Shown piece by piece: positions 33,345 to 44,853 of a DNA stretch of 64,000 nucleotides (position 1 is the stretch's first letter; the number at the start of each line of letters is the position of its first letter). The stretch is from Lepas anatifera. Its lineage: Eukaryota; Arthropoda; Thecostraca; Lepadidae. Under the pieces are notes generated by a model, which was not told the origin of the DNA, searched no databases, and was given only the letters and a program-made list of their open reading frames with translations. The stretch covers positions 224,001 through 288,000 of the forward strand of contig JAOTON010002228.1 in assembly GCA_034440635.1 (NCBI GenBank), written 5' to 3'. Both the position numbers and the translations under genes were made by a program.

Positions 33345-35710
33345 CTGATGTCCTGGATCCGCCTATGCTCGAGCTCCTTACCCCACCCCCTTACATATGT
33401 CCTGGATCTGCCTATGCTCGAACTCCGTAGCCCCACCTCTATACTGCCCTGGATTCGCCTATGCTTGAACTCCTTAGCCCCTACCCCTACTGATGTCCTG
33501 GATCCGCCTATGCTCGAGCTCCCGAGCCCCACCCACGTACTGATGTCCTGAATCCGCTTATGCTCGAGCTCCTTAGTCCCACCCCCGTACTGATGTCCTG
33601 GATCCGCTTATGTTTTAACTCTTTAGCTCCTCCCTGTTTTAACTCTTTAGCCCCTTGATGTCCTGGATCCGCTTATGCTCGAGCTCCTTACCCCCACCTC
33701 CATACTGATGTCTTTGATCCGCCTATACTCGAGCCTCTTACCCCAGTTACGTACTGATGTCCTGGATCCGCCTCTGCTCGAGCTCCTTAGCCCGAAACCC
33801 ATACTGATGTCCTGGATCCGCCTATGCTCGAACTCTTTAGCCCCTACCCCTGTGCTGATGTCCTGGATCCGCTTATGCCTGAGCTCCTTAGCCCCAACTC
33901 TGTACTGATGTCCTTTATCCACCTATGCTCGAACCCCTTAGCCCCACCCCCCGTACTGAAGCCCTGGATCCGCCTCTGCTCGAGCTCCTTAGCCCAACAC
34001 CCATACTGATGTCCTGGATCCGCCTATGCTCCAGCTCTTTAGCCCCACCCCCGTACAGATGTCCTGGATCCACCTATGCTCGATCTCCTTAGCCCCACCT
34101 CCGTACTGATGTCCTGGATCCGCCTTTACTCGAGCTCCGGAGCCACACCCCTGCACTGATGTCCTCGATCCGCCTATGCTCGAGCTCCTTAGCCCCACCC
34201 CCGAACTGATGTCCTGGATCTGCCTATGCTCGAACTCCGTAGCCCCACCTCCGTACTGCCCTGGATTCGCCTATACTCGAACTCTTTAGCCCCTACCACC
34301 CTACTATTGTCCTGGATCCGCCTATGCTGGAACGCCCGAGCCCCACCACCGTAATGATGTCCTAGATCCGCCTATACTCGAACTCCTTAGCCCCATCCCC
34401 GTACTGAGGCCTGGATCCGCCTTTGCTGGAGCTCCTTAGCCCCACCCACGTACTGATGTCCTGGATCCGCCTATGCTCGAACTTTTTAGCCCCACCTCCG
34501 TACTGATGTCCTGGATCCGCCTATGCTCGAACTCCTTAGCCCCTACCCCCTACTGATGTCCTGGATCCGCCTATGCTCGAGCTCCTTACCCCACCTTCTT
34601 ACTGATGTCCCTGATCCGCCTATGCTCGAACTCCGTAGCCTCTACCCCCCCCAGTGATGTCCTGGATCCGCCTTTACTCGAGCTCCGGAGCCACACCACT
34701 GCACTGATGTCCTGGATCCGCCTATGCTCGAGCTCCTTAGCCCCACCTTCGAACTGATGTCCTGGATCTGCCTATGCTCGAACTCCGTAGCCCCACCTCC
34801 GTACTGCCCTGAATTCGCCTATACTCGAACTCTTTAGCCCCTACCACCCTACTAATGTCCTGGATCCGCCTATGCTGGAACGCCCGAGCCCCACCACCGT
34901 ACTGACTTCCTAGATCCGCCTATGCTCGAGCTCCCGAGCCCCACCCCCGTACTGATCAGCTGAATCCGCTTATGCTCGAGCTTCTTAGCCCCACCCCCGT
35001 ACTGATGTCCTGGATCCACCTATGCTCGAACTCTTTAGCCCCTACCCACGTTCTGATGTCCTGGATCCGCTTATGCTCGAGCTCCTTAGCCTCACCCCCG
35101 TACTGATGTCCTTGATCCGCCTATACTCAAGCCCTTTAGCCCCACCGCCGTACTGATGTCTTAGATCCGCCTCTGCTCGAGCTCCTTAGCCCCACACCCA
35201 TACTGATTTCCTGGATCAGCCTATGCTCGAGCTCCTTATCTCCACCCCCGTACAGATGTCCTAGATCCGCCTATGCTCGATCTCCTTAGCCCCATCCCCG
35301 TACTAATATCCTTGATCCGCCTATGCTCGAACTCCGTAGCCCCTACCCCCCTACTGATGTCCTGGATCCGCTTATGCTGGAACTCCCGAGTCTCACCCCG
35401 TACTGATGTCCTGAATCCGCTAATGCTCAGCTGCTTAGCCCCATCCCCGTACTAATGTCCTGGATCCGCTTATGCTCTAACTCCCTAACCCGACCCTCGT
35501 ACCGATGTCCTGGATCCGCCTATGCTCTAACTCCCTAGCCCGACCCTCGTACCGATGTCCTGGATCCGCCTATGCTCTAACTCTTTAGCCCCACCCTCGT
35601 ACTGATGTCCTGGGTCTGCCTATGCTCGAACCCTTTAGCCCCTACCCCCATGCTGATGTCCTGGATCCGCTTATGCTCGAGCTCCTTACCCCCACACCCG
35701 TAACGACCCC
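33345..35710. repeat. 50-bp satellite array C
   Basis: About 47 units in unit 3, variant for variant like array B over most of its length. Near 33600-33660 it shares with array A (24840-24910) an irregular insert (gttttaactctttagc twice) that array B lacks. Confidence 0.95.
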
Positions 35711-35738
35711 ACCTCCGTGCCCCCCGCCCCCGAAACGA

Positions 35739-36162
35739 CATAGGTGGATCCAAAGGGGAAAGGGGACAGGTGCCCCCCATAGAATCTTAGCGCCCCCTGA
35801 AATTGTCCCGGAAACCCCTGGAAAGTTCGATGGCACCCCCTGAAAACTCGTTTTCCCCGAGATGCAGGTATCGGGGTCTACTGATAGGTTTTAGCGCCTA
35901 CTTGATAGGTTTTCTGGCCAAAAGTGGCGTCCCTGGTGTAGATAGCGCCCACCAGGAAATTTCCCCCTTCCACCTCGCTCCCGATAGGCAATCCTGGATC
36001 CGCGTATGGGAAGCGACATTTCAGGGAGCGTCATCGACCTTGAGAGGCGTGTCTTTACAATTTCAGAGGGCGCCGATGGTCGATTGGGGGTTGGGGGAGG
36101 GGGATGGGGGGAGAAGGGTGAGGGGGGGCACCTAGCCTACTTATTCCCTGGATCCACCCATG
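35739..36162. mobile_element. hAT-type MITE, copy 3 (424 bp)
   Basis: Third copy, starting cataggtggatccaaagg and ending ggatccacccatg. Confidence 0.7.
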
Positions 36163-37410
36163 GTCCAAAAACAGAAACATAATACTCTTATTGTAAACTC
36201 GGACTTTACGGTACTCTAATTACTTGTGATGCATTATGGGTAGTAATGGGTACTTTTTTACCAGACCATAAATAAACAGAAACGGCCGCGCCGATCGCCG
36301 GCGCTGCCGCGGCGTGGACGCAGGGGTGACGCGTGGTGATTTGCTACAACGTTGCGTGGAGAAACGGCATGTTTGTAAAGGTAACTTGGTGTTTCATTGA
36401 TATATATGCAGATGGAATGTCGACATATGTCTTTTACCTAGCTGCATGCAAAATTTCATTTCCCTCCAATGACTCTAACCACCCTAAACCCCGGTGTGAA
36501 GCAAAAATGAACTGATAAAATTACCACTTTGAAATGTACTTTACGGCTTATAGCGCGGAAGCCGTAAGAGATAAGTGGGGGGTATGAGTGAGAAAAATGA
36601 CGGCAACGAAGTTTTCTATCCAGCCGTGTTAAGTTCAATACCGTAGCTATCATGGTATGGAAACCAGGGGGCTGAGAATAAAAATTTTAAAAACTTATAT
36701 TTTATATTTGCCTATAATATAAAAAGTTTCAGTCTGAAAGTTTTTATCTCTAAATATATAATAAAGGAGGCTATTCTCTTTTATTATCTGAAATGGGAAC
36801 TAATTTTTATCAATTAGATCGGAAGATATAAGCGTTTGAATGATATTTTGGGAAATGCAGACCTTCACGGAATGGGCCAAAAAGGACCCTTAAATTTCCG
36901 TTTTTGTTTTGTTTCTGTGTTTGTGCAGTACTGCACAAACCGGCCTTTAAGTTGATATTTGACTCAGAACCTGAACTGCTGTAGCTTCAGATATTTCGAG
37001 CCTGTAGTTTAGACCATGAGTTTTATGCCAAATTTAGGGTGCAAAGTTTAAAAGCTAATTTAGAGCCCTAAATTTAAAGCTTTTTCTTTCCAACTTTTTG
37101 TGTGAACTACAAATTTCTTTGATGTAAAAGGGTGCAAGTTTGAAGAGTCTAGATGAATTAGCAAAAAATAGAAAAATAAAAGTTAAAAATCACATAATGT
37201 AAAATTCTGGGCAAAATTTTGAAAATTTTGAAAATTGACAACCGTGGTGCTTATTCATTTGGAAGTGCCTTCTATCCACAAAAGTTTTAGGTCTCTGATA
37301 CCAGCGCTCAGAACAGACAACAACAACAACAACAACAACAGACAACGACGAGACCGGAAAAACTGTCAGAATAGAAGCCGTTTCTTACTTCGTTCGTCAC
37401 CGGCTTCTGA
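36163..37410. repeat. AT-rich segment of macrosatellite unit 3, with one hairpin minisatellite copy
   Basis: Very similar to unit 2; it carries a single copy of the ~75-bp hairpin repeat (37345-37410) instead of two. Confidence 0.7.
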
Positions 37411-37829
37411 CAACCTCGGCCTGCGGCCTCGGCAGGTGCCGCTCTGGCGCAGGAGAAGCCGGTGACAATGTACGTTAGCCAAACAGTTCGATTGACAGGC
37501 GAGTGTTTTCAGCAGTTTGATACTTATAACAACGCAATGTTGGAGTTTTAGGTTTTGTGTTCTCATTATGGCTCCATTCAATCCCCTGTGTAAGCCCATG
37601 TTTTCCTACATTAGCATGTCTCTGCACACTGCGTCACGTTTGCCCTCTGTTCATGTCATCACATAGATAAACACACGTATAATGGTTGTTTTGTTAAGTA
37701 AAGACTGGGCATGACCAGAAGAAAGGAGATACATTATAAAATATGATGGGTTTGCCGACCGTATTTCACCTATACCTGCAGATTTTCACCCAATTCAGCC
37801 AATTTGTTAACGAGTTAGCTTCGGTTACC

Positions 37830-38410
37830 CTACTCCCAGTCCGCATGCGCAGTAACGTCTGCAGTGAATGAGAGCAAAGATACCGTTATAGTTGACTGAA
37901 GCATGTTAATATGCCGTTTGTTTGTCTCCTGGTCTAAATGATCCCTTAGAGCCTATTATTCCTTAGAATTCCTACTGCACATGCGCATAATAGTGCAGCG
38001 TCATAATTTCATCAATTAGGATTAGCAGATGCTATTCTGCTTTTACTCGCAAAAATTTGAGCGAAATCGGTCTATTGGCTCCCGAGATAGCCTCCATGAC
38101 CATAAGTTCTAATGCGCATGCGCACTGACCTTTGTTGTTACCAAGGGTGACAAAACACTCATGCTAACTTTAAGCACGTTGGCTTTCCCTCTGTTGAGGT
38201 CCTCCTCTGAAATATCCTCGCCTTTCAGGCCTATTTTCATAATTTCTGCTGCGCATGCGCAGAGCAATGCAGCTTCAATGACATTTTGGCTTACATTTCG
38301 TGATACTCTTCTGTTCACAAAATTTCAAGAAAATCGACCCGTAGGTTGCCGAGATAGCCTCTGTTACCATTAGTTCCAGTGCGCATGCGCAGTGACCTTT
38401 TGTTGACCTG
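37830..38410. repeat. ~266-bp tandem repeat with tgcgcatgcgca palindromes
   Basis: The block gagatagcctc...ttaccattagttcc...gcgcatgcgca...tgacc recurs about every 266 bp (palindromes near 37843, 38113 and 38379). A second palindrome lies within the monomer (37978 diverged; 38250). tgcgcatgcgca is the consensus site of NRF-1/EWG-type transcription factors. Confidence 0.75.
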
Positions 38411-39059
38411 AACACCACATTCGAAATCTGCATGTTCGATTGCCTCTCATTGATATTGTTCGGTAATTTGGTACGGAGTGCAACGAAATCTTCAATCTTT
38501 CATATGCTTATATACATACATGGTGGCTATTCCAATGGTGGTAGATACAATGGGCGGAGCAAGCGGCTGAACACCCCCCCCCCTCCCAATGTCAGAATAT
38601 CTATGGTTAATACAAACACAGAAGCTGTTCCGAGGCAATGGCGGGGAAGGCTGCAGTCCCGTACCAGCCCCCATCCTCACTGCTCCCCCGTCCGAAATGT
38701 TTCCCATGAGCTATCTCAGCACGCCTCTGGACCCTGCTACCGTTCCCTAGATACCTGAGGGCATCACTGCTCACTTCCTCGGATCTCTAAACACGCCTCG
38801 GCACCCTCTGCCCTCTAGTCAGGGTCCCGTCCGCCCCGACCGGCTAGCCACCCGCTGTATGCACTCGGATAAAAATGTTATGCCTTTCTTGCACGCATTT
38901 ACCGGCTGAAGCCCACTGCCGCAGCACAGAAGATCCATGCAAGAAGGGCAAAATGACGTCACTACTGCTGCGGGAAAAATGGGACCGAAGTATTTTGCCC
39001 CTCAGTGGCGAACTAGTCGTCGGAGCGTCATGAAACAAAAACGGCAGAGCTCTTAATTT
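38411..39059. other. Unassigned, with decayed hAT-type C-run pieces
   Basis: caatggcggggaaggctgcag with a C run near 38575, and caagaagggcaaaatgac inverted against ttgcacgcatttaccggctg nearby; no gene was recognised. Confidence 0.3.
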
Positions 39060-40102
39060 CCCATACTAAAAGTTTAGAGAGAGCCATATATCTCAGTTGA
39101 GTATAAAGGCACTTTATAACGTGATGAATCTATTACAACCTATGAAATCCGCATCAAATTCAGTCTTTATCATCATATAGCTCAAAACCTATGGGAGACG
39201 CGCGGGAATGGTCAGGCAGACGGTTGTAGAACTTGAGCCGGGCTTTTTTTGGTACCAATTTCGAAAAGAAAATTTGGAAATATGTAGTCCTAAATTCCCA
39301 AAAAAACAAAAAAATGGTATATTTTTTGCAGAAAAATATTTCCCATTAACTCAGAAATTTGCATTTAGAATATGTTGTTGTAATGACAATACCCATCTCA
39401 ACAAAAAAACTGCGTTCAAAAATGTCCAGAATTTTGAAAGTTATATGGTTTTAAAGTTTTAGGCCATAATTGCAATGTTTTGGAAAAAGGGCCAAAACTG
39501 ACCTTCAAAATTATACTTTTGGTTCAGTTTAGTGTCTATGCAGTAATGCACAGTCCATTCTGTCTGTAAAAATCCAGTTTGGAACACCTAGCACCATATC
39601 TTCAGATATTTCGAACTTATAACTTTGGTAATGCATTTCACTACAAGTTGGAGGTAAAAGTTTCAAAAAATCATTTTGGAAGTACAAATTTGGATTTTTT
39701 GCTTCAAACTTTGAGCAACAACTGGTAATTGATTGTGTGTAAAAGAGTGTAAGTTTGAGAGCTGTAGACTAAAAATAGAAAAATAGAAAAATAAAAGTTT
39801 ATAAAAATATAATCCAAAATTTTGGAAAAGTTTTTGCAAAATTCGAAAATCTGCAGCCGTCGGGATTTTTTATGGGTTCCTGCCTTTCATCCCTGCAAGT
39901 TTCAAGTATCTGATACCAGTCCTCAGAACAGACAACAACTACTACTACTACTACTACGGACAACAGAGAACGAAAAACTGTCAGTATAGAAGCCGTTTCT
40001 CACTTCGTTCGTCACCGGCTTCTGACAACGACGACGACGAGACCGGAAAAACTGTCAGAATAGAAGCCGTTTCTTACTTCGTTCGTCACCGGCTTCTGAC
40101 AC
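39060..40102. repeat. Diverged copy of the macrosatellite AT-rich segment, with two hairpin minisatellite copies
   Basis: Shares block order with 27.9-28.4 kb: gtctatgcagtaatgcaca, tcagatatttcgaactt, aaatagaaaaataaaagtt, ctgataccag, cagaacagacaacaac. A (CTA)n run replaces (ACA)n, then the ~74-bp hairpin repeat occurs twice (aaaaactg at 39973 and 40047). It ends caccggcttctgac at 40102, exactly where P1 resumes. Confidence 0.7.
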
Positions 40103-40647
40103 AATTATATCAAAATAAAAACTGTATCATTGTTTCATGCGAAGTTATTGACCTAAGTCTGAAAACTGCTTAAGTAGCCCCAGATAACCTCTCAAAGGTC
40201 ATAGGTCAGAAATTGCAGCATGAGCCTGAAAGGGGGCCCAGGATACTACGAGTTGGAGAATATGAAGTTATTATCAGCTGTATCTACACAACACAGCCCA
40301 ATTTATGTTTTTCCCATGTAATTCCAATGGAGAGGTCATATTCCGTACATGGCCTTACATCATCAATATTAAAAATCCTGGAACAAGTTTTGTAGTAATC
40401 GGTGGGCCCATTATGTGGTATAAGTTTCAATCCGATAGATTCACCAATTTCTTACTTATGCTACTTGAAATAAATTATTGAGGTGAGGTCACTTGACCTG
40501 AGATGTCTCAACCTTAAATTTTGGAAGACGTTGCGGGGTTCATAAAAAATAAGGTGTGCCAAGTAAGGCGGCGCTTTGCGCCACTGTTTTTTCGTGCGCC
40601 GGAAAAAACCGAGGGGGTGTTTAAACACACCCTCACCGGGGCGAGGG
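40103..40647 (+). mobile_element. piggyBac-like element P1, 3' half
   Basis: atcaaaataaaaactg continues the family where 24147 left off (compare 49215 in P4). It runs through aggatactacga...ggagaatatgaag, tccaatggagaggtcat and ggcggcgctttgcgcc, to caccggggcgagggttta: the expected inverted end, with ttta in place of ttaa. From 40272 it belongs to the left arm of the large inverted duplication; its copy is at the window's right edge. Confidence 0.7.
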
Positions 40648-41088
40648 TTTACGCCCTCATTATCGAAATTCGACTTCCAGGTTTACCCAAACATTACTGT
40701 AAAATTCCAATGAGGCACATGCAGCCGCGGTAATGCAGATTTGATATTAGAACACGGTAACTCGAGTACACATATTCTGGCTTTTTAGGAAGGCACAAAC
40801 GGCTGTGGAGGACCACTGAAACCGTATCAACGGGATTTCCTGTGATACGAAAAAAGCTTTGGCGATGTAGCTCTGGTTCCCTAGTAATGCATGATGGCAC
40901 TCATACAAAGGAATATAAACAATGAACATTCCTGCTTGAAAAATCAAATTTAGTGCAATGATTTAGTAAAAGTCATTTGATTCAAAATATCAAATCGCAA
41001 TAAGAGGTCACAGTAGTAAAGACAATTGCTTTAGCAGGGTGGAATTCCATGAACGGTTCTGTTTTTTTTTGTCCAAAGCACGCTATAA

Positions 41089-41364
41089 ATGAAAGCGAGA
41101 AAGGTCGCCGCGATAGCTCGTTTTCTATTGCAGCAATACGCAGATTTTAGTGGGTTTCGAGAAACCTCACCACTTATGACCAAAAATACCCCTCGAAACG
41201 CAGGTCGGCTAGCATCCTACCATGATGGTGAGATGTATTTTGCATTTCATAGTAGAGTCTGGCTGGTCCGGGTCAGTGAAATAAACGCGACGGCGGCTTC
41301 AAGAAGGGCTCCGACTGAGCAGTGCCAGGCCAGCGGGCCAGCAGTGGCTGCTGGACGTCCTTAG
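41089..41364 (+). other. 91-codon open frame conserved in both arms
   Basis: The frame contains ARFLLQQYADFSGFRETSP, then YHDGEMYFAFHSRVWLVRVSE, and is repeated at 63158-62868. A 2-bp indel after SEINAT makes the two C-termini differ. It has no recognised domain. Conservation only reflects the recent duplication, so this is not evidence for a gene. Confidence 0.2.
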
Positions 41365-41495
41365 AAGCGCCTGCTAATTGCCAGCGACGTCAGCCGACAG
41401 ACCCAGGCTTCGATTCAGCGGAGGTGAGATCAAACGTCCGGCCTCCAGACCAACGCACCACAACACCGCCAAATCTCTGTTGTCTAACTCTGCAC

Positions 41496-41503
41496 GTCGA
41501 GAG
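41496..41503. repeat. Target site duplication of E1 (gtcgagag)
   Basis: gtcgagag before TAGGGTGACCCC and atcgagag (45573-45580) after the mirrored end: seven of eight bases match. Confidence 0.7.
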
Positions 41504-41760
41504 TAGGGTGACCCCTTTTACAACTTTTGTTTGAAAATACTGCTTCCAGGGTGTTTTCTAATGTATTCTGGGGCGCTGATTCCGAATATGACCTCAGAAT
41601 TGCAAATTTGTAAAATTTCGAGACCGCGCATGACGAATGAAAATTCTCACAAATACCAAATTTCGAGCATTTGACTGCGTAAGGTCAAAATCGGTCAGCA
41701 AAGCAGTTATGTTACCCATCTCGCGGTATTTCTGATAGTTTGCAGTCATTTCAGCATTAA

Positions 41761-42952
41761 CCCTTGCCCCGGTGGCGGGTACGAGCCACCTTCGCCCTGG
41801 TGGGGGGGGCTAAAAAAGACCCCACGATCTCAAAAACTAAGAGAGCTAGAAAAAAACGCAAAACGGCAATCGAAAGCTCTTCGAAAATGATATCGAAAAT
41901 GTTTTGGTCATTTTTCTTGTCAGGTCAATATCAAGGTCACCAGAGGTCAAAATAGGTCAAAATCGCTAATATAAGGTGTACTAAGAAAACCTCATATATC
42001 TCAGAAACCATAATAGCTAGAAACATTTTTCTAACACCATTTGAAAGCGCTTGAGATGTGCTTCCATTACAGTGGCATTTATTTTCGTGTCAGGTCAAAG
42101 CCTAGGGAGCTACAGGTCACTAAATATTGGGCATATTCTTGGGAATGTCCATAGCCACCCATGCATAAGGGCGTTTACTATTTCGCTAATAGCTTCCAAA
42201 CCAAACAAGATACAGCCATAGTTTATGCACCATTGCAATCCTCTCGTCAATACGAATCGAATGATATATGATATTGCTATGCCAGGTCAAATTTAAGAAT
42301 TTGACCTGACCCAGGTCAACGGTCTGACCCAACTTGACCTGGTATAGTCATGATGTATATCATTTGACTTCCAGTGACTATACAAACACTTTGGTGACAA
42401 AATAAAAGCTCTATCTTATTTTATTCAAAATTTATAGAGAAAAACACCAAAAATGCTTATTTGACCTAAGGTGACCTTTTAAAGGTCACAAGTCAAAAAT
42501 TTTGGGATCAGCTCCAGAAATTTGCTAAGAGCGAGTCGCAACCGATGTTTGAAGTTGATTCCATCCATACTTACTGAGAAAAGCTCATTTCGTGATTTCC
42601 CCATGTATTGACAATGGGGAGGTCATGCTCTGCACATGACCTTAGGTCACCAATATCAAAAATCCCGGAACAAATGTTGTATCTCCTGGTGGGTCCAGTA
42701 TGTGGTATGAGTTTCAACTTGATCAATTAACCCTTCTTTTAGTTATGTGGTCCTAAGTATTTTTTGAGGTGAGGTCACTTCGCCTGGCCTGGTGACCTGA
42801 CCTGATATGACCTTGAGCCAAAATTTTTCAGTAAAGATGTAAAAATGATAAAGGAACAGCTAGACCAAGTTTGGCGGCGCTGCGCCCCGCCGTTTTTGGT
42901 CACTTCGGAAAAACCCGAGGGGGGTCTAAAAATACCCCCACCCGGGCGAAGG
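41761..42952 (+). mobile_element. piggyBac-like element P2 (1192 bp), complete
   Basis: Flanked by ttaa on both sides (41757-41760 and 42953-42956). The ends CCCTTGCCCCGGTGG and, inverted, CCTTCGCCCGGGTGG are imperfect terminal inverted repeats. Three paralogous places have the uninterrupted ttaa: 45318 region, 56058 region and 58421-58424 (ggatgttaatgctg or its complement). That shows insertion at TTAA with duplication, as known for piggyBac and Kolobok elements; the CCC start favours piggyBac. No transposase is encoded. It contains about 20 AGGTCA/TGACCT hexamers. Confidence 0.85.
41930..41959 (+). promoter_or_regulatory. Direct repeats of AGGTCA, including a DR4
   Basis: aggtca words occur at about 41931 and 41935-41941, then 41944-41949 and 41954-41959, the last two separated by exactly four bases (aaat). 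A DR4 is a known binding arrangement for several RXR heterodimers. Function is not shown. Confidence 0.5.
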
Positions 42953-43437
42953 TTAACATCCTGGGACAAGGTCATATATACTGTGTGCGACAGGGTTTTA
43001 AATATATCTCTTTTGTTGGCAGCACCAATCGCAGCGCCACCTGTGGAAATATTGAGAACATAGGTAATGCAATCCTACAGGCGTGGTGTCAACGAGGAAA
43101 ATAGCGAGAGTAAAACGACCTTTCTGTCATCGGGGTATCATTGTAACTGTATTCCAAAATTTACCACATTTGCCTCTGTGGGCAGTTGTCTATGGAATTG
43201 AATGGGCTGGTCTGAATTGCTGATCAGATTATTTCGATATTTACGGAAGCGCCAACAACTAACAAGTGCTTGCGAAACCAAATCATTGTTATGTTTCAAC
43301 TTTCGAAGCTTTCTCTTTATAGATCGACCACTGAAAGCACGTATTTCCGCTTTGAAACACCTTTCAAAAATCCTGCTGACCTTGGAAACAGAAGGGCTCG
43401 AAGACTGAATCAAGTGATCGTGCACATTAAATCTTGT

Positions 43438-43882
43438 CTAGTCAGTATTTGATAAACGCAAAAACATTCTCTTCAGTTGACTCCCGGAGACAACTGGATA
43501 TTTCGCTTCGTATCTGTCATGGGCAGCGTTACCCAGGATTGGATGCCCTGCTGTTAAAGAAGTGGCCGCCCTGCCGATTCGTGCCTTCCACAGCGGAACC
43601 TGCCTCTGGCGAAGGCACGAAGGCGAAGGCACTATTTTGCTGGACCACCTTCAGATTACTGTGCCTCAAACACCCCCGTTGCCGACTGGCCTGCTCAGCC
43701 AGATGGAGCGGGACGAGTATCAGATCCCACTTCGGTCTGATATCTACGACACATGGCACGTACACACACATCACGTAGGTGACCAGCGTCGACAGCGACG
43801 CAGTGAGGCCCTATGCCGTCTGCCACCTTGCCTGACGCATCTTGCCATGCTTTCTGTTGACCACAGTACCGACTTAATCTGA
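43438..43882 (-). pseudogene. E1 transposase tail, deleted copy (left half)
   Basis: The minus-strand frame reads HGKMRQARWQTA, VMCVYVPCVVDIRPKWDLILVP and NLKVVQQ, then jumps to PEAGSAVEGTNRQGGHFFNSRASNP. It matches the F1 fragment (HGKLSMARWYTA, VCVYVPLV, PLEVIQSS) and the opposed copy at 44340-44853, from which it differs by loss of about 110 codons, including the HTQ/NTQST-ER segment. Confidence 0.45.
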
Positions 43883-44339
43883 GAGTACCGCTCCAGCACA
43901 GTCGTACACCAGCTGAAGATGCGACCTAAACGTGACACGATTTTGGCAGTGTTGACAAGCCGTTATGCTTTATGACATTGAAGCATTTCACTCGCAGAAG
44001 GTGCACCTGTATATTGATAACCTTGGCTACTGGACCTAATCAAGCTGTTGGTCCGGTAGTGATGCCATCGAGGTGGCAGAGCAGAGCACAATACACCAGG
44101 TCTGCCTGGTGAAGCAGACACACCACTCGTTCGAGGCTACGGCCAACGGCCTGCTCCAACACTACCATTCATCCTACCTGCCAGGCTCTGGCATGATTCG
44201 TTCCGTCTCCGCCGACGATCGCAACCCTCAATATTGACCTCAGCTCCTGGAGGAATTCTAGGAGCTTGCGCGCGACCTCAGCACCAGTATACTTACTTTC
44301 CCATGTTAAATTCCCGTTGTAGAAGTCGCCTGGGTGCAG

Positions 44340-44853
44340 ATGTGCTATGCACCTTGGATATCAGATCAAAGTGGGATCTGATGCATGCCTTGCTCCATCT
44401 TTAGGGACAGTGACCTGAAGGTGGTGCAGGGAAGTGTCACCAGGAATTCCTACATGACTGGCACAAAAACCATCCCATTGGCTGCGCAGGGTGACCCGAA
44501 GGAATCAACCATTGCAGAAGCTGTCAGTCTGATCAAGCAAGTGCGCGGACACCGCGCCGAGCAGTCCGTCCGCCGCTTCCCAACGCCAGTCATAAACCTC
44601 AGTGCGATATGCCATACCGAAATGAACGACATTCGAGACGTTGCCACCTTAGCTGCTATTGAGCCGCACCAAACTCCTGGATGCCAACCAGCTAGATGAG
44701 TGTTTGGTAACGTGGCAAACGACTGGCGTGCCGAACAACACACAGTCCACTCAACGTGCAGTGAGATCAATGCCAGAGGCAGGTTCCGCTATCGAAGGCA
44801 CGAATCGGCAGGGCGGCCACTTCTTTAACAGCAGGGCAGCCAATTCTGGGTAG
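44340..44853 (+). pseudogene. E1 transposase tail, longer copy (right half)
   Basis: Plus-strand frames read DIRSKWDLMHALLHL, DLKVVQGSVTRNSYMTGTK, PLAAQGDPKEST, then in another frame LLDANQLDECLVTWQTTG, NNTQSTQRAVRSMPEAGS and RQGGHFFNSR. NTQST-R corresponds to PNHTQSTERAAK in F1, but the presumed catalytic Glu is Gln here, so an active enzyme is excluded. Confidence 0.5.

Larger units (their letters stand above)
24148..37820. repeat. Macrosatellite of ~4.2-4.5-kb units (three full, one partial)
   Basis: The marker cctcggcctgcggcctcgg occurs at about 24148, 28381, 32904 and 37411, giving spacings of about 4.23, 4.52 and 4.51 kb. Each unit has a conserved ~0.4-kb leader, a 50-bp-repeat array, a ~420-bp hAT-type MITE and a ~1.6-kb AT-rich segment ending in an (ACA)n run. 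Units 2 and 3 share the order of individual 50-bp variants over more than 1.5 kb, so they separated recently. Unit 4 keeps only the leader, ending near 37820. Confidence 0.9.

Noticed and set aside
24541..35740. Many 60-110-codon frames over the 50-bp arrays (LDPPMLELL..., SWIRLCS...)
   Set aside because: They follow directly from translating a 50-bp tandem repeat in all frames; no start context, no domain, and they appear on both strands.
41089..41364. 91-codon frame as a host gene
   Set aside because: It is present twice only because of the recent inverted duplication; an indel changes the C-terminus and no domain is recognised.
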